IMG/VR virus record: IMGVR_UViG_3300042288_001152
Coordinates: 1-51,684 of that record
Length of the DNA stretch: 51,684 nucleotides
Reading direction: 5' to 3' (one strand)
Source: a virus
The position numbers and the translations under genes are program-made. Shown here piece after piece: positions 25,036-31,858 of this stretch; position 1 is the first letter of the stretch, and each line of letters starts with the position of its first letter. The notes beneath the pieces were generated by a model. The model did not search any database, was not told the DNA's origin, and saw only the letters and a program-made list of their open reading frames with translations.

Positions 25036-25701
25036 CTAGTCAACTGCAATTATGCTAAGTTTATCTGCGAACAATTTCCAGATCTTTGCCATATGCTCAG
25101 GCTTTAATCCATCTACTGGATGTGGAGCATCTGTATGAGTCATAGATGGAGTTAGCTCAGGTACCCCTAATGTATCTAAGATATCTTGTTGAGTAATTAT
25201 TACTTCAAATCCCGCTTCTTTTGAATACTTGTGTAATGCAGCCAAGAACTCTCTATTCTGATCTATTCGCTGCTCATGTGTGTAGTAAGGACTAATTCCT
25301 TCATGCTTTAGCAGCATCTCAGTAAACTGAGGCAATGGCTCTATAATCACAACACGAGAGTTAGGAAAGTTTAACTTAATATTGTCGATAAATGCTTTTA
25401 CTGTAGCATCTGCATTTTTATACTTAGGTAGAAATGTCCTAGTGTCAACATACCCCATCCATAAAGCCAATACTCCATCATCTTTAATTATTGAGAATGG
25501 TTGTGAGGTATGATTAACAGTTCTAGCAATTTCTACCCCAGAAGACATCTCGTCTTCTTCCCGCATTTGCTCAACACTAAATCCATGCATCTTCTTAGCA
25601 GCTTTAGGCCAAGGTATAAAAGTAACATCATGCTTTTCTGGATAGTAGTGCTCAATTGCTCTAGACAGATGACAATCACTAATCATATATACATTTTTCA
25701 T
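25036..25701 (-). CDS. SGNH/GDSL-like hydrolase
   Basis: With ATG 25701 the protein has 221 residues (a TTG at 25710 is possible). An N-terminal strand VYMISDCHLS could be the block I serine region, a VLALWMGYVDTR segment block II-III, and HPVDGLKPEHMAKIW near the C-terminus provides the Asp-x-x-x-x-x-His block V dyad. Such enzymes are esterases or acetylhydrolases, often acting on glycans. The canonical GDS triad is altered to SDC, so catalysis is uncertain. It is grouped with a JmjC-like oxygenase and a sulfotransferase. Confidence 0.6.
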   Translation of the reverse strand: MKNVYMISDCHLSRAIEHYYPEKHDVTFIPWPKAAKKMHGFSVEQMREEDEMSSGVEIARTVNHTSQPFSIIKDDGVLALWMGYVDTRTFLPKYKNADATVKAFIDNIKLNFPNSRVVIIEPLPQFTEMLLKHEGISPYYTHEQRIDQNREFLAALHKYSKEAGFEVIITQQDILDTLGVPELTPSMTHTDAPHPVDGLKPEHMAKIWKLFADKLSIIAVD

Positions 25702-25702
25702 T

Positions 25703-26248
25703 TTATTCAAATACCTTTCCTACTGCAGCATATTGTTTTGTAAGAAAATCTTTTAGGATATTATTTTCCATAAAGATAATAGAAACCTTATTTTCTAAAT
25801 TTTGTACAGAATGATCCTGATGTTTTTTGAACCATACAACGTCTCCAGCATTTAATATAAATTTTGTTTCAGAACCTTTTGTTGGATTGTCATACATAGT
25901 CCACTCTGATTTTCCCATGCATTGCCAATGTATTACATCAGCTTCATCTGAATGCCTAGTTGTTGGGCTACCACCACCAGCTCCTTCTAGAAGCAAAAGT
26001 GTAGTCTGTACATTATAGACACTAGAGCACTCTTTATAAAAATTATCTACAGTCTTATCTTCAAAAAAATATTGAGGAGCTATTTTCATAGACCCTAAAG
26101 GCTTTCCGTCCTCACTATTTGTTACATCTTCTTGTGTTTTATATGCTTTATAAAATAAAGAAATATCTGGTGGAGTTGCATAATTTCTAAAAATTATATG
26201 CTTATTTAACTCAAGTTCAGCAAGTGCTTCTTTAGATTTAATATTCAT
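25703..26248 (-). CDS. JmjC/cupin-like Fe(II) oxygenase
   Basis: The protein has 181 residues. TTRHSDEADVIHWQCMG places H99 and D101 as ligands, with H107 nearby. LNAGDVVWFKKHQDHSVQNL supplies the distal H146 in the cupin strand pair. This is the JmjC/cupin_8 arrangement, unlike the NDDYEGG-type oxygenases elsewhere. A close functional relative in the window is at 44063. Substrate is unknown; family members hydroxylate proteins, tRNA or small molecules. The stop lies one base before the next start. Confidence 0.72.
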   Translation of the reverse strand: MNIKSKEALAELELNKHIIFRNYATPPDISLFYKAYKTQEDVTNSEDGKPLGSMKIAPQYFFEDKTVDNFYKECSSVYNVQTTLLLLEGAGGGSPTTRHSDEADVIHWQCMGKSEWTMYDNPTKGSETKFILNAGDVVWFKKHQDHSVQNLENKVSIIFMENNILKDFLTKQYAAVGKVFE

Positions 26249-26249
26249 T

Positions 26250-26864
26250 TTATAATCCTTTTGCGTCCAGATTAGCTTTTAGACCTGAGTAAATTTCCCA
26301 TGCCTCCCAGTTGTCCTGAGCATAAGATTTTTTTACTAGATCGTCTATAATTTTCCTTGCTTCTGTTGTTTCACGAGGCCTTCTGTTTCTATTATTTTTT
26401 AAATCAATTTGATAAAATATGTCTTTAATTAAAACTTCTTCAACAATAGGGCTAATGCCAAAGTATTCCGCAACTTCTTTTATAAACTGATTATGGTTTT
26501 GCGTAACAAATTCAAAGCTAAATAACTTTATGTTGTCTATTGCCTCTATATCTTTGAAAAAATTTATGTACTCTCTAGAATGAGAATCTATTGTTAAAAC
26601 AACAGCTTGAGTATCTTTTATATCGAGGAGTTCTGCTTTTTTGTTATCGAAGTCTCTGTGCCCAGATGTGTTAATCCATCTTTCTGCACCAGATGCAATA
26701 GCATCATATGGATTTCTAATAATTGCAATCTGCTTAGCACTTTCATCTATTTCTGATCGTATATGCTTGCCGCCAATTGCTCGTTCCTTAAATGCTATGT
26801 TGAGTGCCTCTACAGCAAAGTTCATCCCTGAGCCTGCTGGGCTTACTACTACTATTTTGTTCAT
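26250..26864 (-). CDS. Sulfotransferase-like P-loop protein
   Basis: The protein has 204 residues. VVVSPAGSGMNFAVEAL (5-21) fits the 5'-phosphosulfate loop and IAIIRNPYDAIASGAERW the 3'-phosphate-binding motif of PAPS-dependent sulfotransferases. A helical C-terminus follows. It would transfer sulfate to a carbohydrate, lipid or tyrosine. Being next to an SGNH-like hydrolase and an oxygenase, it may modify a surface or virion glycan (inference). ATG lies six bases after a TATAAT box. Confidence 0.72.
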   Translation of the reverse strand: MNKIVVVSPAGSGMNFAVEALNIAFKERAIGGKHIRSEIDESAKQIAIIRNPYDAIASGAERWINTSGHRDFDNKKAELLDIKDTQAVVLTIDSHSREYINFFKDIEAIDNIKLFSFEFVTQNHNQFIKEVAEYFGISPIVEEVLIKDIFYQIDLKNNRNRRPRETTEARKIIDDLVKKSYAQDNWEAWEIYSGLKANLDAKGL

Positions 26865-26870
26865 AATATT

Positions 26871-26876
26871 ATTATA
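26871..26876 (-). promoter_or_regulatory. -10 box for sulfotransferase, leaderless
   Basis: TATAAT on the minus strand ends six bases before ATG 26864 and 14 bases after the tRNA-Ile gene. The tRNA and downstream genes may also share an upstream promoter. Confidence 0.45.
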
Positions 26877-26890
26877 CTCTTTTTATATTG

Positions 26891-26963
26891 TAGGGATACT
26901 GGGACTTGAACCCAGACTCTATTGTATATAAGACAAGTGCTTTCACCATTAAGCTATATCCCC
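26891..26963 (-). tRNA. tRNA-Ile (anticodon UAU)
   Basis: It folds as a 73-nt cloverleaf: acceptor GGGGATA/TATCCCT, D-arm GCTT/AAGC, anticodon loop CTTATAT giving anticodon TAT, T-arm CTGGG/CCCAG with loop TTCAAGT, discriminator A, no encoded CCA. It reads AUA, a codon frequent in this AT-rich genome. Most bacteria read AUA with a CAU tRNA carrying lysidine, so a UAU anticodon is unusual. Confidence 0.85.
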
Positions 26964-27043
26964 TAGTTTGTATAGACTTGCAGAAGTATTCCGCATATAC
27001 ATACTAGGATTGATATTACACCTATCCAAAATATAGTTTTCAT
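26963..27043 (-). CDS. 26-residue membrane peptide
   Basis: ATG 27043 overlaps the upstream stop as ATGA. The 26 residues are one hydrophobic helix (IFWIGVISILVCICGILL). The stop codon abuts the tRNA-Ile gene. The function is unknown; small size keeps confidence moderate. Confidence 0.45.
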   Translation of the reverse strand: MKTIFWIGVISILVCICGILLQVYTN

Positions 27044-27153
27044 TTTCCGCCCTTTATTAGCTTATTGATGCAACTAACGCAAAAGTTTTCTAGTACGCCT
27101 TTTGAGTTTAATCTTTCAACGTATTTTGGTCTATCACAGAAGTTGCATTTCAT
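27040..27153 (-). CDS. 37-residue zinc-finger protein
   Basis: CNFC and CVSC pairs about 20 residues apart with basic residues between form a typical zinc knuckle. The ATG lies six bases after an extended -10 promoter. It is the first gene of the operon leading to tRNA-Ile and the sulfotransferase group. Confidence 0.6.
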   Translation of the reverse strand: MKCNFCDRPKYVERLNSKGVLENFCVSCINKLIKGGK

Positions 27154-27159
27154 AATTTA

Positions 27160-27168
27160 AGTATATCA
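27160..27168 (-). promoter_or_regulatory. Extended -10 promoter, leaderless
   Basis: TGATATACT on the minus strand ends six bases before ATG 27153. It is divergent from the plus-strand small-gene block. Confidence 0.55.
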
Positions 27169-27297
27169 TATTTTTAGTTGACTGCTATTTGAGATCTTAC
27201 AAAATGTTAATAAATTTTTAATATGTATGATACACATATTTGAAATGTCCGTTTTGTCTGCATAGTCCGCACATATGTTTAAGGGCTTGAGCGTGAG

Positions 27298-27373
27298 TGT
27301 GATGGACCTCACAAAAGTTTTTTGACGACACGCCCGAGAAACGGGCATAAATGTCAGTCCCCCCTGCTATGCT
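27298..27373 (+). promoter_or_regulatory. CRP-like site plus TGTCAG-N10-TATGCT promoter
   Basis: TGTGATGGACCTCACA (27298-27313) is a perfect TGTGA-N6-TCACA palindrome. Its centre is 62.5 bp before the -10 box TATGCT (27368). TGTCAG is at 27352-27357. CGACACGCC, the complement of the recurrent GGCGTGTCG element, is at 27326-27334. This is the first promoter of the plus-strand block. Confidence 0.7.
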
Positions 27374-27409
27374 TAAGGTATAACAAAAACAAACGAAAGG
27401 GGTCACACA

Positions 27410-27565
27410 ATGACTCAACTAACCGAAACACTATTTAGCACTATCGTGCACGATTTCCACAATGGTGGCGTAAAGTCATCTTATGGATTAGATGCGTACA
27501 CACGCAAGGAAATCCTTGCCTACCTTATCCGCTCTAAGGGTTGCGAGTGCATCAACTGTCTGTGA
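27410..27565 (+). CDS. 51-residue protein
   Basis: ATG 27410 follows AACGAAAGG. It has a helical LTETLFSTIVHDF region and a C-terminal CECINC cysteine cluster, possibly metal-binding. The stop codon overlaps the next CRP-like site. The function is unknown. Confidence 0.6.
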   Translation: MTQLTETLFSTIVHDFHNGGVKSSYGLDAYTRKEILAYLIRSKGCECINCL

Positions 27566-27625
27566 GGTAAATCACACGACACACCCTAGCAACCTCCCCA
27601 ATTTGTCAGCCCCATACGCTACAAT
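27561..27625 (+). promoter_or_regulatory. CRP-like site plus TGTCAG-N10-TACAAT promoter
   Basis: TGTGAGGTAAATCACA (27561-27576) is centred 51.5 bp before TACAAT (27620). TGTCAG is at 27604-27609. The operator overlaps the end of the preceding gene. Confidence 0.7.
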
Positions 27626-27657
27626 TACAACATAACAACAACGAAAGGTCAGAATAA

Positions 27658-27750
27658 ATGACACTAGATGAATACAAGGCGCTAGTAGAAGCGCAACGCA
27701 AGGAAAGCCTTGCACAAGCCCTATCCGCACTAACAAAAGAGGTTAAATAA
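27658..27750 (+). CDS. 30-residue protein
   Basis: ATG 27658 lies after ACGAAAGG. It is a short amphipathic helix (MTLDEYKALVEAQRKESLAQ start). Its stop overlaps the next start as TAATG. The function is unknown. Confidence 0.55.
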   Translation: MTLDEYKALVEAQRKESLAQALSALTKEVK

Positions 27751-27932
27751 TGTCATACGCATACTCATACCAAACCAATAGCGTGTCTAAGTGGGATACT
27801 ATCCAAGAGGATGTCGCAGACCAATACACTTACCTTGATGAGGTAGATGAGGAACAACCTCCACTAGATGAATTCTATGATGAAGATTCTGAACAACTAG
27901 CACAACTATTCGCACTAACATGGGAGAACTAA
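27750..27932 (+). CDS. Acidic 60-residue protein
   Basis: It is coupled to the previous gene by TAATG. It is strongly acidic (DEVDEEQPPLDEFYDEDSEQ) with aromatic residues, a composition seen in DNA-mimic and inhibitor proteins of phages, though no specific family is recognised. Confidence 0.6.
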   Translation: MSYAYSYQTNSVSKWDTIQEDVADQYTYLDEVDEEQPPLDEFYDEDSEQLAQLFALTWEN

Positions 27933-27934
27933 CA

Positions 27935-28084
27935 ATGACTATCACTTACTCACTATGGGACGGGGCACAATTCCTCGGTTTCTTTACCGCTACTAGCGCA
28001 GATGAAATGCTAAAGGTAGTAAGCGACTTACAAAAAGTTTCTAAAAATGTAGTAGCACATATGCGAAAGGTAGAACAGAACTAA
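27935..28084 (+). CDS. 49-residue protein
   Basis: It begins MTITYSLWDGAQFLGFFTAT, a small beta then helix layout. ATG 27935 is 2 nt after the previous stop, and the next gene overlaps by TAATG. The function is unknown. Confidence 0.58.
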   Translation: MTITYSLWDGAQFLGFFTATSADEMLKVVSDLQKVSKNVVAHMRKVEQN

Positions 28085-28275
28085 TGACAATAGAACTAGA
28101 TGACTACGGCTTAATGATTGACCTAGGTGATTTTCTCTATGTATCTCTATCATGGGCGTTTATTATTTTGACCGCCGTTATTCTTGTCGGTGCTAAGGTA
28201 TACAATAAGATAAAGAGTAATAAGCAAGTAGCCCCTATCGGCTTTAACAATGATGATGATTGGATGACTAAATGA
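28084..28275 (+). CDS. Small membrane protein
   Basis: The protein has 63 residues. One membrane helix (VSLSWAFIILTAVILVGAKV) lies between an acidic N-terminus and a basic then acidic tail, predicting the N-terminus outside. It is coupled to both neighbours. Confidence 0.6.
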   Translation: MTIELDDYGLMIDLGDFLYVSLSWAFIILTAVILVGAKVYNKIKSNKQVAPIGFNNDDDWMTK

Positions 28276-28394
28276 ATCGCTTACTAACTACACTAGTGCA
28301 ACTATCTATCGCTATCCCCGCCCTATACATGATGAGGATCGTGTACCATGATTTCAAGGCAGAGATGCGAGAGATGTGGCAAGAATCACACTAG
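28272..28394 (+). CDS. Small membrane protein
   Basis: The protein has 40 residues and starts at an ATGA overlap. It has one hydrophobic helix (LVQLSIAIPALYMM) and a charged C-terminus. It is the last gene before a large regulatory cassette. Confidence 0.52.
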   Translation: MNRLLTTLVQLSIAIPALYMMRIVYHDFKAEMREMWQESH

Positions 28395-28400
28395 GGTAAC

Positions 28401-28580
28401 GGCGTGTCGCCTTGACAAAGGCGTCAGCTGCCCCTATCTTTTGTGGGGGGTTATCCACAGGTTAAGAAGGTCTGTGGAAAACCCCTGAAATTTTGTGAGA
28501 TTTATCACATAGGCTGAGCGTCTCACATCTTGGAATTACTCGCTAGTAAGTAGCCAAATGTCAGCCCCTTAGTGTAAAAT
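28401..28580 (+). promoter_or_regulatory. Full regulatory cassette: GGCGTGTCG, DnaA boxes, CRP-like site, TGTCAG promoter
   Basis: In order: GGCGTGTCG (28401) plus TTGACA; DnaA box TTATCCACA (28451-28459) with an inverted near-copy TGTGGAAAA (28472); TGTGAGATTTATCACA (28494-28509) centred 73.5 bp before the -10; TGTCAG (28559) and TAAAAT (28575-28580). The 219-bp gap has no gene. Confidence 0.7.
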
Positions 28581-28613
28581 TCCTACTATAACAACAACGA
28601 AAGGGGTCATACC

Positions 28614-28793
28614 TTGACCATACTAATCTCATCAGAGGTTTTAGAGAATAGAGAATTATCTAACTCTAATCCATACATGTATCAAAAAGCAAAAACTTAT
28701 TTGCTATCATGCACAATTTGTGCGAATAACTATTTAGAAATTTTTGCAAAAGATGCAGACTTTACTAAATTTACTTGTGAGGAGTGCTGGTAA
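28614..28793 (+). CDS. Zinc-ribbon-like protein
   Basis: It starts at TTG 28614 after ACGAAAGG and has 59 residues. CTIC and CEEC pairs about 25 residues apart form a probable zinc ribbon at the C-terminal half. An internal ATG would remove the first third. The function is unknown. Confidence 0.58.
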   Translation: MTILISSEVLENRELSNSNPYMYQKAKTYLLSCTICANNYLEIFAKDADFTKFTCEECW

Positions 28794-28795
28794 TC

Positions 28796-28945
28796 ATGGC
28801 AGTTTATGAGTTTAATGCTTTTATAAATGTAGAGGCTGAATCCTATGATGATGCTATTGATACATTTCAATTTCAATTAAAATACGGAATAAATCAAAAT
28901 AATGTTTATGTTGCCGACATAAGAGATTTGGAGTTAAGCGAATGA
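28796..28945 (+). CDS. 49-residue protein
   Basis: MAVYEFNAFINVEAESYDDA, then a QFQLKYGINQNNVYVADIR stretch, suggests a small alpha-beta fold. ATG is 2 nt after the previous stop; an ATGA overlap follows. The function is unknown. Confidence 0.58.
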   Translation: MAVYEFNAFINVEAESYDDAIDTFQFQLKYGINQNNVYVADIRDLELSE

Positions 28946-29136
28946 AATCAGATTTCGAAAAAGATTTAGAAATTAAAGAAAGTTTTATTGATTTACTAAA
29001 TGATGTTTATCCTACTGTAAAAATTGGTTATTCAACTTTTACACCCGCCGAAATTTTAGAATGTTGCGACCCAGTAGCATTTGCAATTGGTTTAGTAGAA
29101 CACGCAGATTATTTAGCAGAAATGGAAAACGAATGA
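28942..29136 (+). CDS. 64-residue protein
   Basis: The protein is acidic, starting MKSDFEKDLEIKESFIDLLN, with a TPAEILECCDPVAFAIGLVE segment of the type seen in small actinophage proteins of unknown role. It is coupled on both sides by ATGA. Confidence 0.6.
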   Translation: MKSDFEKDLEIKESFIDLLNDVYPTVKIGYSTFTPAEILECCDPVAFAIGLVEHADYLAEMENE

Positions 29137-29231
29137 GCGACTTATTTGGATTTGAAAAAGCAATTCAGCTCGATCATCTTAGCGATGAACAAATAAATCA
29201 ATTAGAGGAAATTCTAAAAGATTATCAATAG
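29133..29231 (+). CDS. 32-residue acidic peptide
   Basis: MSDLFGFEKAIQLDHLSDEQ, then a helix ending KDYQ. It starts at an ATGA overlap and is the last gene before the next cassette. The function is unknown. Confidence 0.52.
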   Translation: MSDLFGFEKAIQLDHLSDEQINQLEEILKDYQ

Positions 29232-29236
29232 ATAGC

Positions 29237-29474
29237 GGCGTGTCGCCTTGACAAACAGGGCGGCACCCCCACATATGCACGGGGTCGGGCGTGTCGTTAT
29301 GAAGATGTTATAAAATCCCCCGAAATTTACGGCGTGTCGATTTGACAGGGTTATCCACAGATCTCGGGCGTGTCGTCCACAGGCTAAATGTGATTACTAT
29401 CACACGGCTTGAGCGTCTCATTATTTGGATTTACTGGCTAGTAATTATCTTTTGTCAGTGCTATCCGCTATAAT
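29237..29474 (+). promoter_or_regulatory. Full regulatory cassette with four GGCGTGTCG copies
   Basis: GGCGTGTCG occurs at 29237, 29288, 29331 and 29367; TTGACA follows the first and third. A DnaA box TTATCCACA lies at 29351-29359. TGTGATTACTATCACA (29389-29404) is centred 72.5 bp before TATAAT (29469). TGTCAG is at 29453. The segment GGCTTGAGCGTCTCA to GCTAGTAA duplicates the one at about 28512-28550. No gene is seen in this 274-bp gap. Confidence 0.7.
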
Positions 29475-29505
29475 TGCTACTATCAACAAACGAAAGGCGG
29501 ACTCC

Positions 29506-29718
29506 ATGTCAGCAAATGTCTACACAATCGAAAGCCTACTTGTAGGAAAAATGTATCGCTCAAATTCTCTTACTGGAGAAATTATCTCAGCAGAAAAAAA
29601 TGATAGTGTCTGGTATGCAAATGCAGATACTTACAAAGTGCAGGTACGCCCAATTTATTCTGCACCGCTAAATCTAAAAGATACTTACCGCTATTTAGCC
29701 GTAAAAACTTCCGATTAA
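29506..29718 (+). CDS. 70-residue beta-rich protein
   Basis: The start is ATG 29506 after CGAAAGG; an upstream in-frame start would run through the promoter. MSANVYTIESLLVGKMYRSN, then KNDSVWYANADTYKVQVRP, suggests a small beta barrel. The function is unknown. Confidence 0.65.
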   Translation: MSANVYTIESLLVGKMYRSNSLTGEIISAEKNDSVWYANADTYKVQVRPIYSAPLNLKDTYRYLAVKTSD

Positions 29719-29743
29719 ATAAAATCGAAACAGGGGCAGTTTA

Positions 29744-29792
29744 GAGAGTGTTCTCGCCCAATGTCGTAAGTAAGAACTCTCACCAATTTTTT
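29744..29792 (+). terminator. Probable terminator or attenuator
   Basis: An imperfect stem (GAGAGTGTTCT with AGAACTCTC) is followed by ACCAATTTTTT, then directly by ACGAAAGG and the next gene. It may end the upstream transcript or attenuate readthrough. Confidence 0.5.
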
Positions 29793-29807
29793 AACGAAAG
29801 GAAAACT

Positions 29808-29972
29808 ATGCTAAACATAATCGACAAAACCGATTTCTATGAAATCGCAGATGAGCAACACTTTTGCTGTGATGAAAGTCAGTTTAAGTATTACTGTATC
29901 GAACACCTAGAATTTATGGGTTGCTACTTTTGCGGATTTGACTATGACAAAGATTGCGAGGAACAACACTAA
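29808..29972 (+). CDS. Cys-rich 54-residue protein
   Basis: The start is ATG 29808 after ACGAAAGG. Six cysteines (FCCDES, YYCIEH, GCYFCGF, DC) and several His suggest a compact metal-binding fold. A longer frame from 29748 would cross the terminator and is rejected. Confidence 0.6.
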   Translation: MLNIIDKTDFYEIADEQHFCCDESQFKYYCIEHLEFMGCYFCGFDYDKDCEEQH

Positions 29973-30115
29973 TGGGATACATTGAGATTTTTAGAATGGA
30001 TCAAGACGGGGCGGGTTGGGTAGATTTATCCGAAGCCACCCCCGATGAACTATTTACTATTGAGGTTGGGCTACTTAATGAGGGAGCCTTATTCACTAGC
30101 CCCGAAGCCGACTAA
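29972..30115 (+). CDS. 47-residue acidic protein
   Basis: It is coupled by TAATG. The protein begins MGYIEIFRMDQDGAGWVDLS and continues ATPDELFTIEVGLLNEGA. The function is unknown. Confidence 0.58.
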   Translation: MGYIEIFRMDQDGAGWVDLSEATPDELFTIEVGLLNEGALFTSPEAD

Positions 30116-30116
30116 A

Positions 30117-30138
30117 TGTCAGTGGGCTAGGCTATAAT
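30117..30138 (+). promoter_or_regulatory. TGTCAG-N10-TATAAT promoter
   Basis: TGTCAG begins 2 nt after the upstream stop codon, and TATAAT is at 30133-30138. There is no room for a CRP-like operator outside the preceding gene and none is seen. Confidence 0.7.
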
Positions 30139-30166
30139 AAGCAATAACAACAACGAAAGGAAAACT

Positions 30167-30292
30167 ATGATTAACTCAGTAATGACTATCGAGTGCGTGG
30201 ATTGCCACGGATACGGAATTATCTTTTTTGGTAATGATAACGACTATGATTGCGAGCCATGCGATTGCGTGGAAGAATTGGAGAACAACTAA
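30167..30292 (+). CDS. 41-residue zinc-finger protein
   Basis: CVDCHGYG and CEPCDC resemble half of a DnaJ-type zinc finger. The start follows ACGAAAGG; the stop overlaps the next gene by TAATG. Confidence 0.58.
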   Translation: MINSVMTIECVDCHGYGIIFFGNDNDYDCEPCDCVEELENN

Positions 30293-30495
30293 TGTATAAA
30301 TTAACTTGTGCTTATGACGGACACGCTCCTCATTGGTCAGCAGAATACGAAAACGAATTTGGTGCATGGGAAAACTTTTTCTTATTCACCGATTGGGGAT
30401 TTGCTAACGAATACTCAACTGTAAATATTTACACGCCAACAGGCAAATGCTATACAAAAGTTTTCTACAGAACAGGAATGGTATCAGTTAAATGA
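30292..30495 (+). CDS. 67-residue protein
   Basis: MYKLTCAYDGHAPHWSAEYE, then aromatic-rich strands (WENFFLFTDWGFANEY), suggests a small beta fold. The start is ATG 30292 within TAATG; a longer upstream frame overlaps the previous gene. Confidence 0.6.
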   Translation: MYKLTCAYDGHAPHWSAEYENEFGAWENFFLFTDWGFANEYSTVNIYTPTGKCYTKVFYRTGMVSVK

Positions 30496-30683
30496 TGACA
30501 CGAAAAGATTATGTCGCAACCGCTGAAATTCTAAAGTATGTAAGCGATAAAACTCACCCCGCTGTTTTTTCTAAAATGGTAAATGATTTTGCGGAGATGT
30601 TCGCAAAAGATAATGAGCGATTTGATGTAAAACGATTTCACGAAGCGAGTGGATACAATGTTCCAAAATTCACTTCGAGATAA
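30492..30683 (+). CDS. 63-residue protein
   Basis: It is helical, with MTRKDYVATAEILKYVSDKT and a basic C-terminus (FHEASGYNVPKFTSR). ATG 30492 overlaps the previous stop. This composition recurs in cyanophage and actinophage proteins of unknown role. Confidence 0.6.
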   Translation: MMTRKDYVATAEILKYVSDKTHPAVFSKMVNDFAEMFAKDNERFDVKRFHEASGYNVPKFTSR

Positions 30684-30789
30684 AGTAAAACGCATTCAGG
30701 AATTGCGCCGCAGTAATGCGGCGCAACCTGTTCGCAATAAAAAAAAATACACACGCAAAATAAAACATAAAAATAAATTTGACACTTAA
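30658..30789 (+). CDS. Highly basic 43-residue protein
   Basis: ATG 30658 opens a frame starting MFQNSLRDKVKRIQELRRSN and ending in a Lys/Arg tract, overlapping the previous gene by 26 nt. Roughly one residue in three is basic, suggesting nucleic-acid binding. A 10-bp hairpin (30703-30726) lies inside it, so this stretch could instead be a non-coding terminator region. Confidence 0.45.
   Translation: MFQNSLRDKVKRIQELRRSNAAQPVRNKKKYTRKIKHKNKFDT
30703..30726. repeat. Perfect 10-bp hairpin
   Basis: TTGCGCCGCA and TGCGGCGCAA are separated by GTAA. No U run follows on the plus strand. It may mark the end of the 30167-30683 transcript or stabilise its 3' end. Confidence 0.55.
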
Positions 30790-30797
30790 CGCAAAAT

Positions 30798-30900
30798 CCC
30801 GCACATAGCTGCGGGGTCGGGCGTGTCGTTAAGGACGTGATGTAAATCACCCTGGAATTTTGGGCGTGTTGTGGAAAATGTCAGTGGCCTATGGTATTAT
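30798..30900 (+). promoter_or_regulatory. Cassette: hairpin, GGCGTGTCG, near-CRP site, TGTCAG promoter
   Basis: A CCCGCA/TGCGGG hairpin is followed by GGCGTGTCG (30820) and a variant (30863). CGTGATGTAAATCACC (30836-30851), one change per half-site from TGTGA-N6-TCACA, is centred 51.5 bp before TATTAT (30895). TGTCAG is at 30879. Confidence 0.6.
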
Positions 30901-30929
30901 TCTCTTAAATCAAACGAAAGGCTCATCCC

Positions 30930-31040
30930 ATGGATTTTTATGATGACTACTATGAAACAGATATGATACGCCCTGACGCTAAGTCATGCTATTGTACTAA
31001 CCATTCTATTTGTACTAATTGCACTAAGGGGTATAACTAA
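30930..31040 (+). CDS. Cys-rich 36-residue peptide
   Basis: CYCTNHSICTNC contains four cysteines and one His within 12 residues after an acidic N-terminus. It is coupled to the GP88-like gene by TAATG and may be its metal-binding partner (inference). Confidence 0.55.
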   Translation: MDFYDDYYETDMIRPDAKSCYCTNHSICTNCTKGYN

Positions 31041-31762
31041 TGACTAAACTAAAAAGATCTAATGATAGAAAGGTGGCTAACCTTGTCACAAAAAATGGAA
31101 AGCAAGCCGCAATTGCGAACACGTTCGGGCTCCCTGCAGGAAAGAATTATTCATGCCCTGGTGCCACTAGTATTTGTGAGAGTGTTTGCTACGCAGGAAA
31201 ACTCGAAAAGGTATTCCCAAGCGTTAAAGTAAATCTATTGCATAACTGGGAATTACTAAAAGACGCAGACGGTGAAACTATGGTGCGTCTACTTAATGAA
31301 ATGATAATTGACTTCAAGGCTGATTGTGTAAAGAAAGACGCACCTATGCTATTCCGTATCCACTGGGACGGAGACTTCTTCAATGATACTTATGCATATG
31401 CATGGAAAATAGTTATTGATAAGCATGAGGATGTTCAATTCTGGGTTTATACTCGTGTAAAGTCTGCGGCGCTTATTCTTAAGGATGTATCTAATCTATC
31501 GCTATACTATTCAACGGATGATGATAATAAAGAAATCGCATTCGACTTAAAAACTAATTCAAAAATCCGCCTTGCTTATCTTGGTAAGACATTCGCTGCA
31601 ACCGAAGACACAATGAAAGAATTGACTGGTAAGCCTGGTGCTAAGTGTCCTGAGAATATGAAGAGTATTCCACTTATCTCTAGCAATGGGTCCGCCTGCG
31701 TATCTTGTGGTCTATGCGTATATGGTAAAGCGGATATTAGATTTTCTGCGAGTAAAAAATAA
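31040..31762 (+). CDS. GP88-like phage protein
   Basis: The protein has 240 residues. FGLPAGKNYSCPGATSICES, then CYAG, followed later by KCPEN and CVSCGLCVYG, matches the phage gene product 88 family. It has Cys clusters at both ends that could hold an Fe-S cluster or zinc. An alpha/beta core (RIHWDGDFFNDTYAYAW, VYTRVKSAALIL) lies between. The biochemical function is unestablished. It lies in the early small-gene block. Confidence 0.8.
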   Translation: MTKLKRSNDRKVANLVTKNGKQAAIANTFGLPAGKNYSCPGATSICESVCYAGKLEKVFPSVKVNLLHNWELLKDADGETMVRLLNEMIIDFKADCVKKDAPMLFRIHWDGDFFNDTYAYAWKIVIDKHEDVQFWVYTRVKSAALILKDVSNLSLYYSTDDDNKEIAFDLKTNSKIRLAYLGKTFAATEDTMKELTGKPGAKCPENMKSIPLISSNGSACVSCGLCVYGKADIRFSASKK

Positions 31763-31857
31763 TGTATGAGGTTATTGGTATGATTGGCGGATCTATGGTA
31801 ATTCTTATATCGCTCCTGCCAATTTTATTAGCTGCATATGTAATATCTAAATTGTAA
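31762..31857 (+). CDS. 31-residue membrane peptide
   Basis: It is coupled by TAATG to the GP88 gene. A single hydrophobic helix (MVILISLLPILLAAYVI) makes up most of it. The function is unknown. Confidence 0.5.
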   Translation: MYEVIGMIGGSMVILISLLPILLAAYVISKL

Positions 31858-31858
31858 C

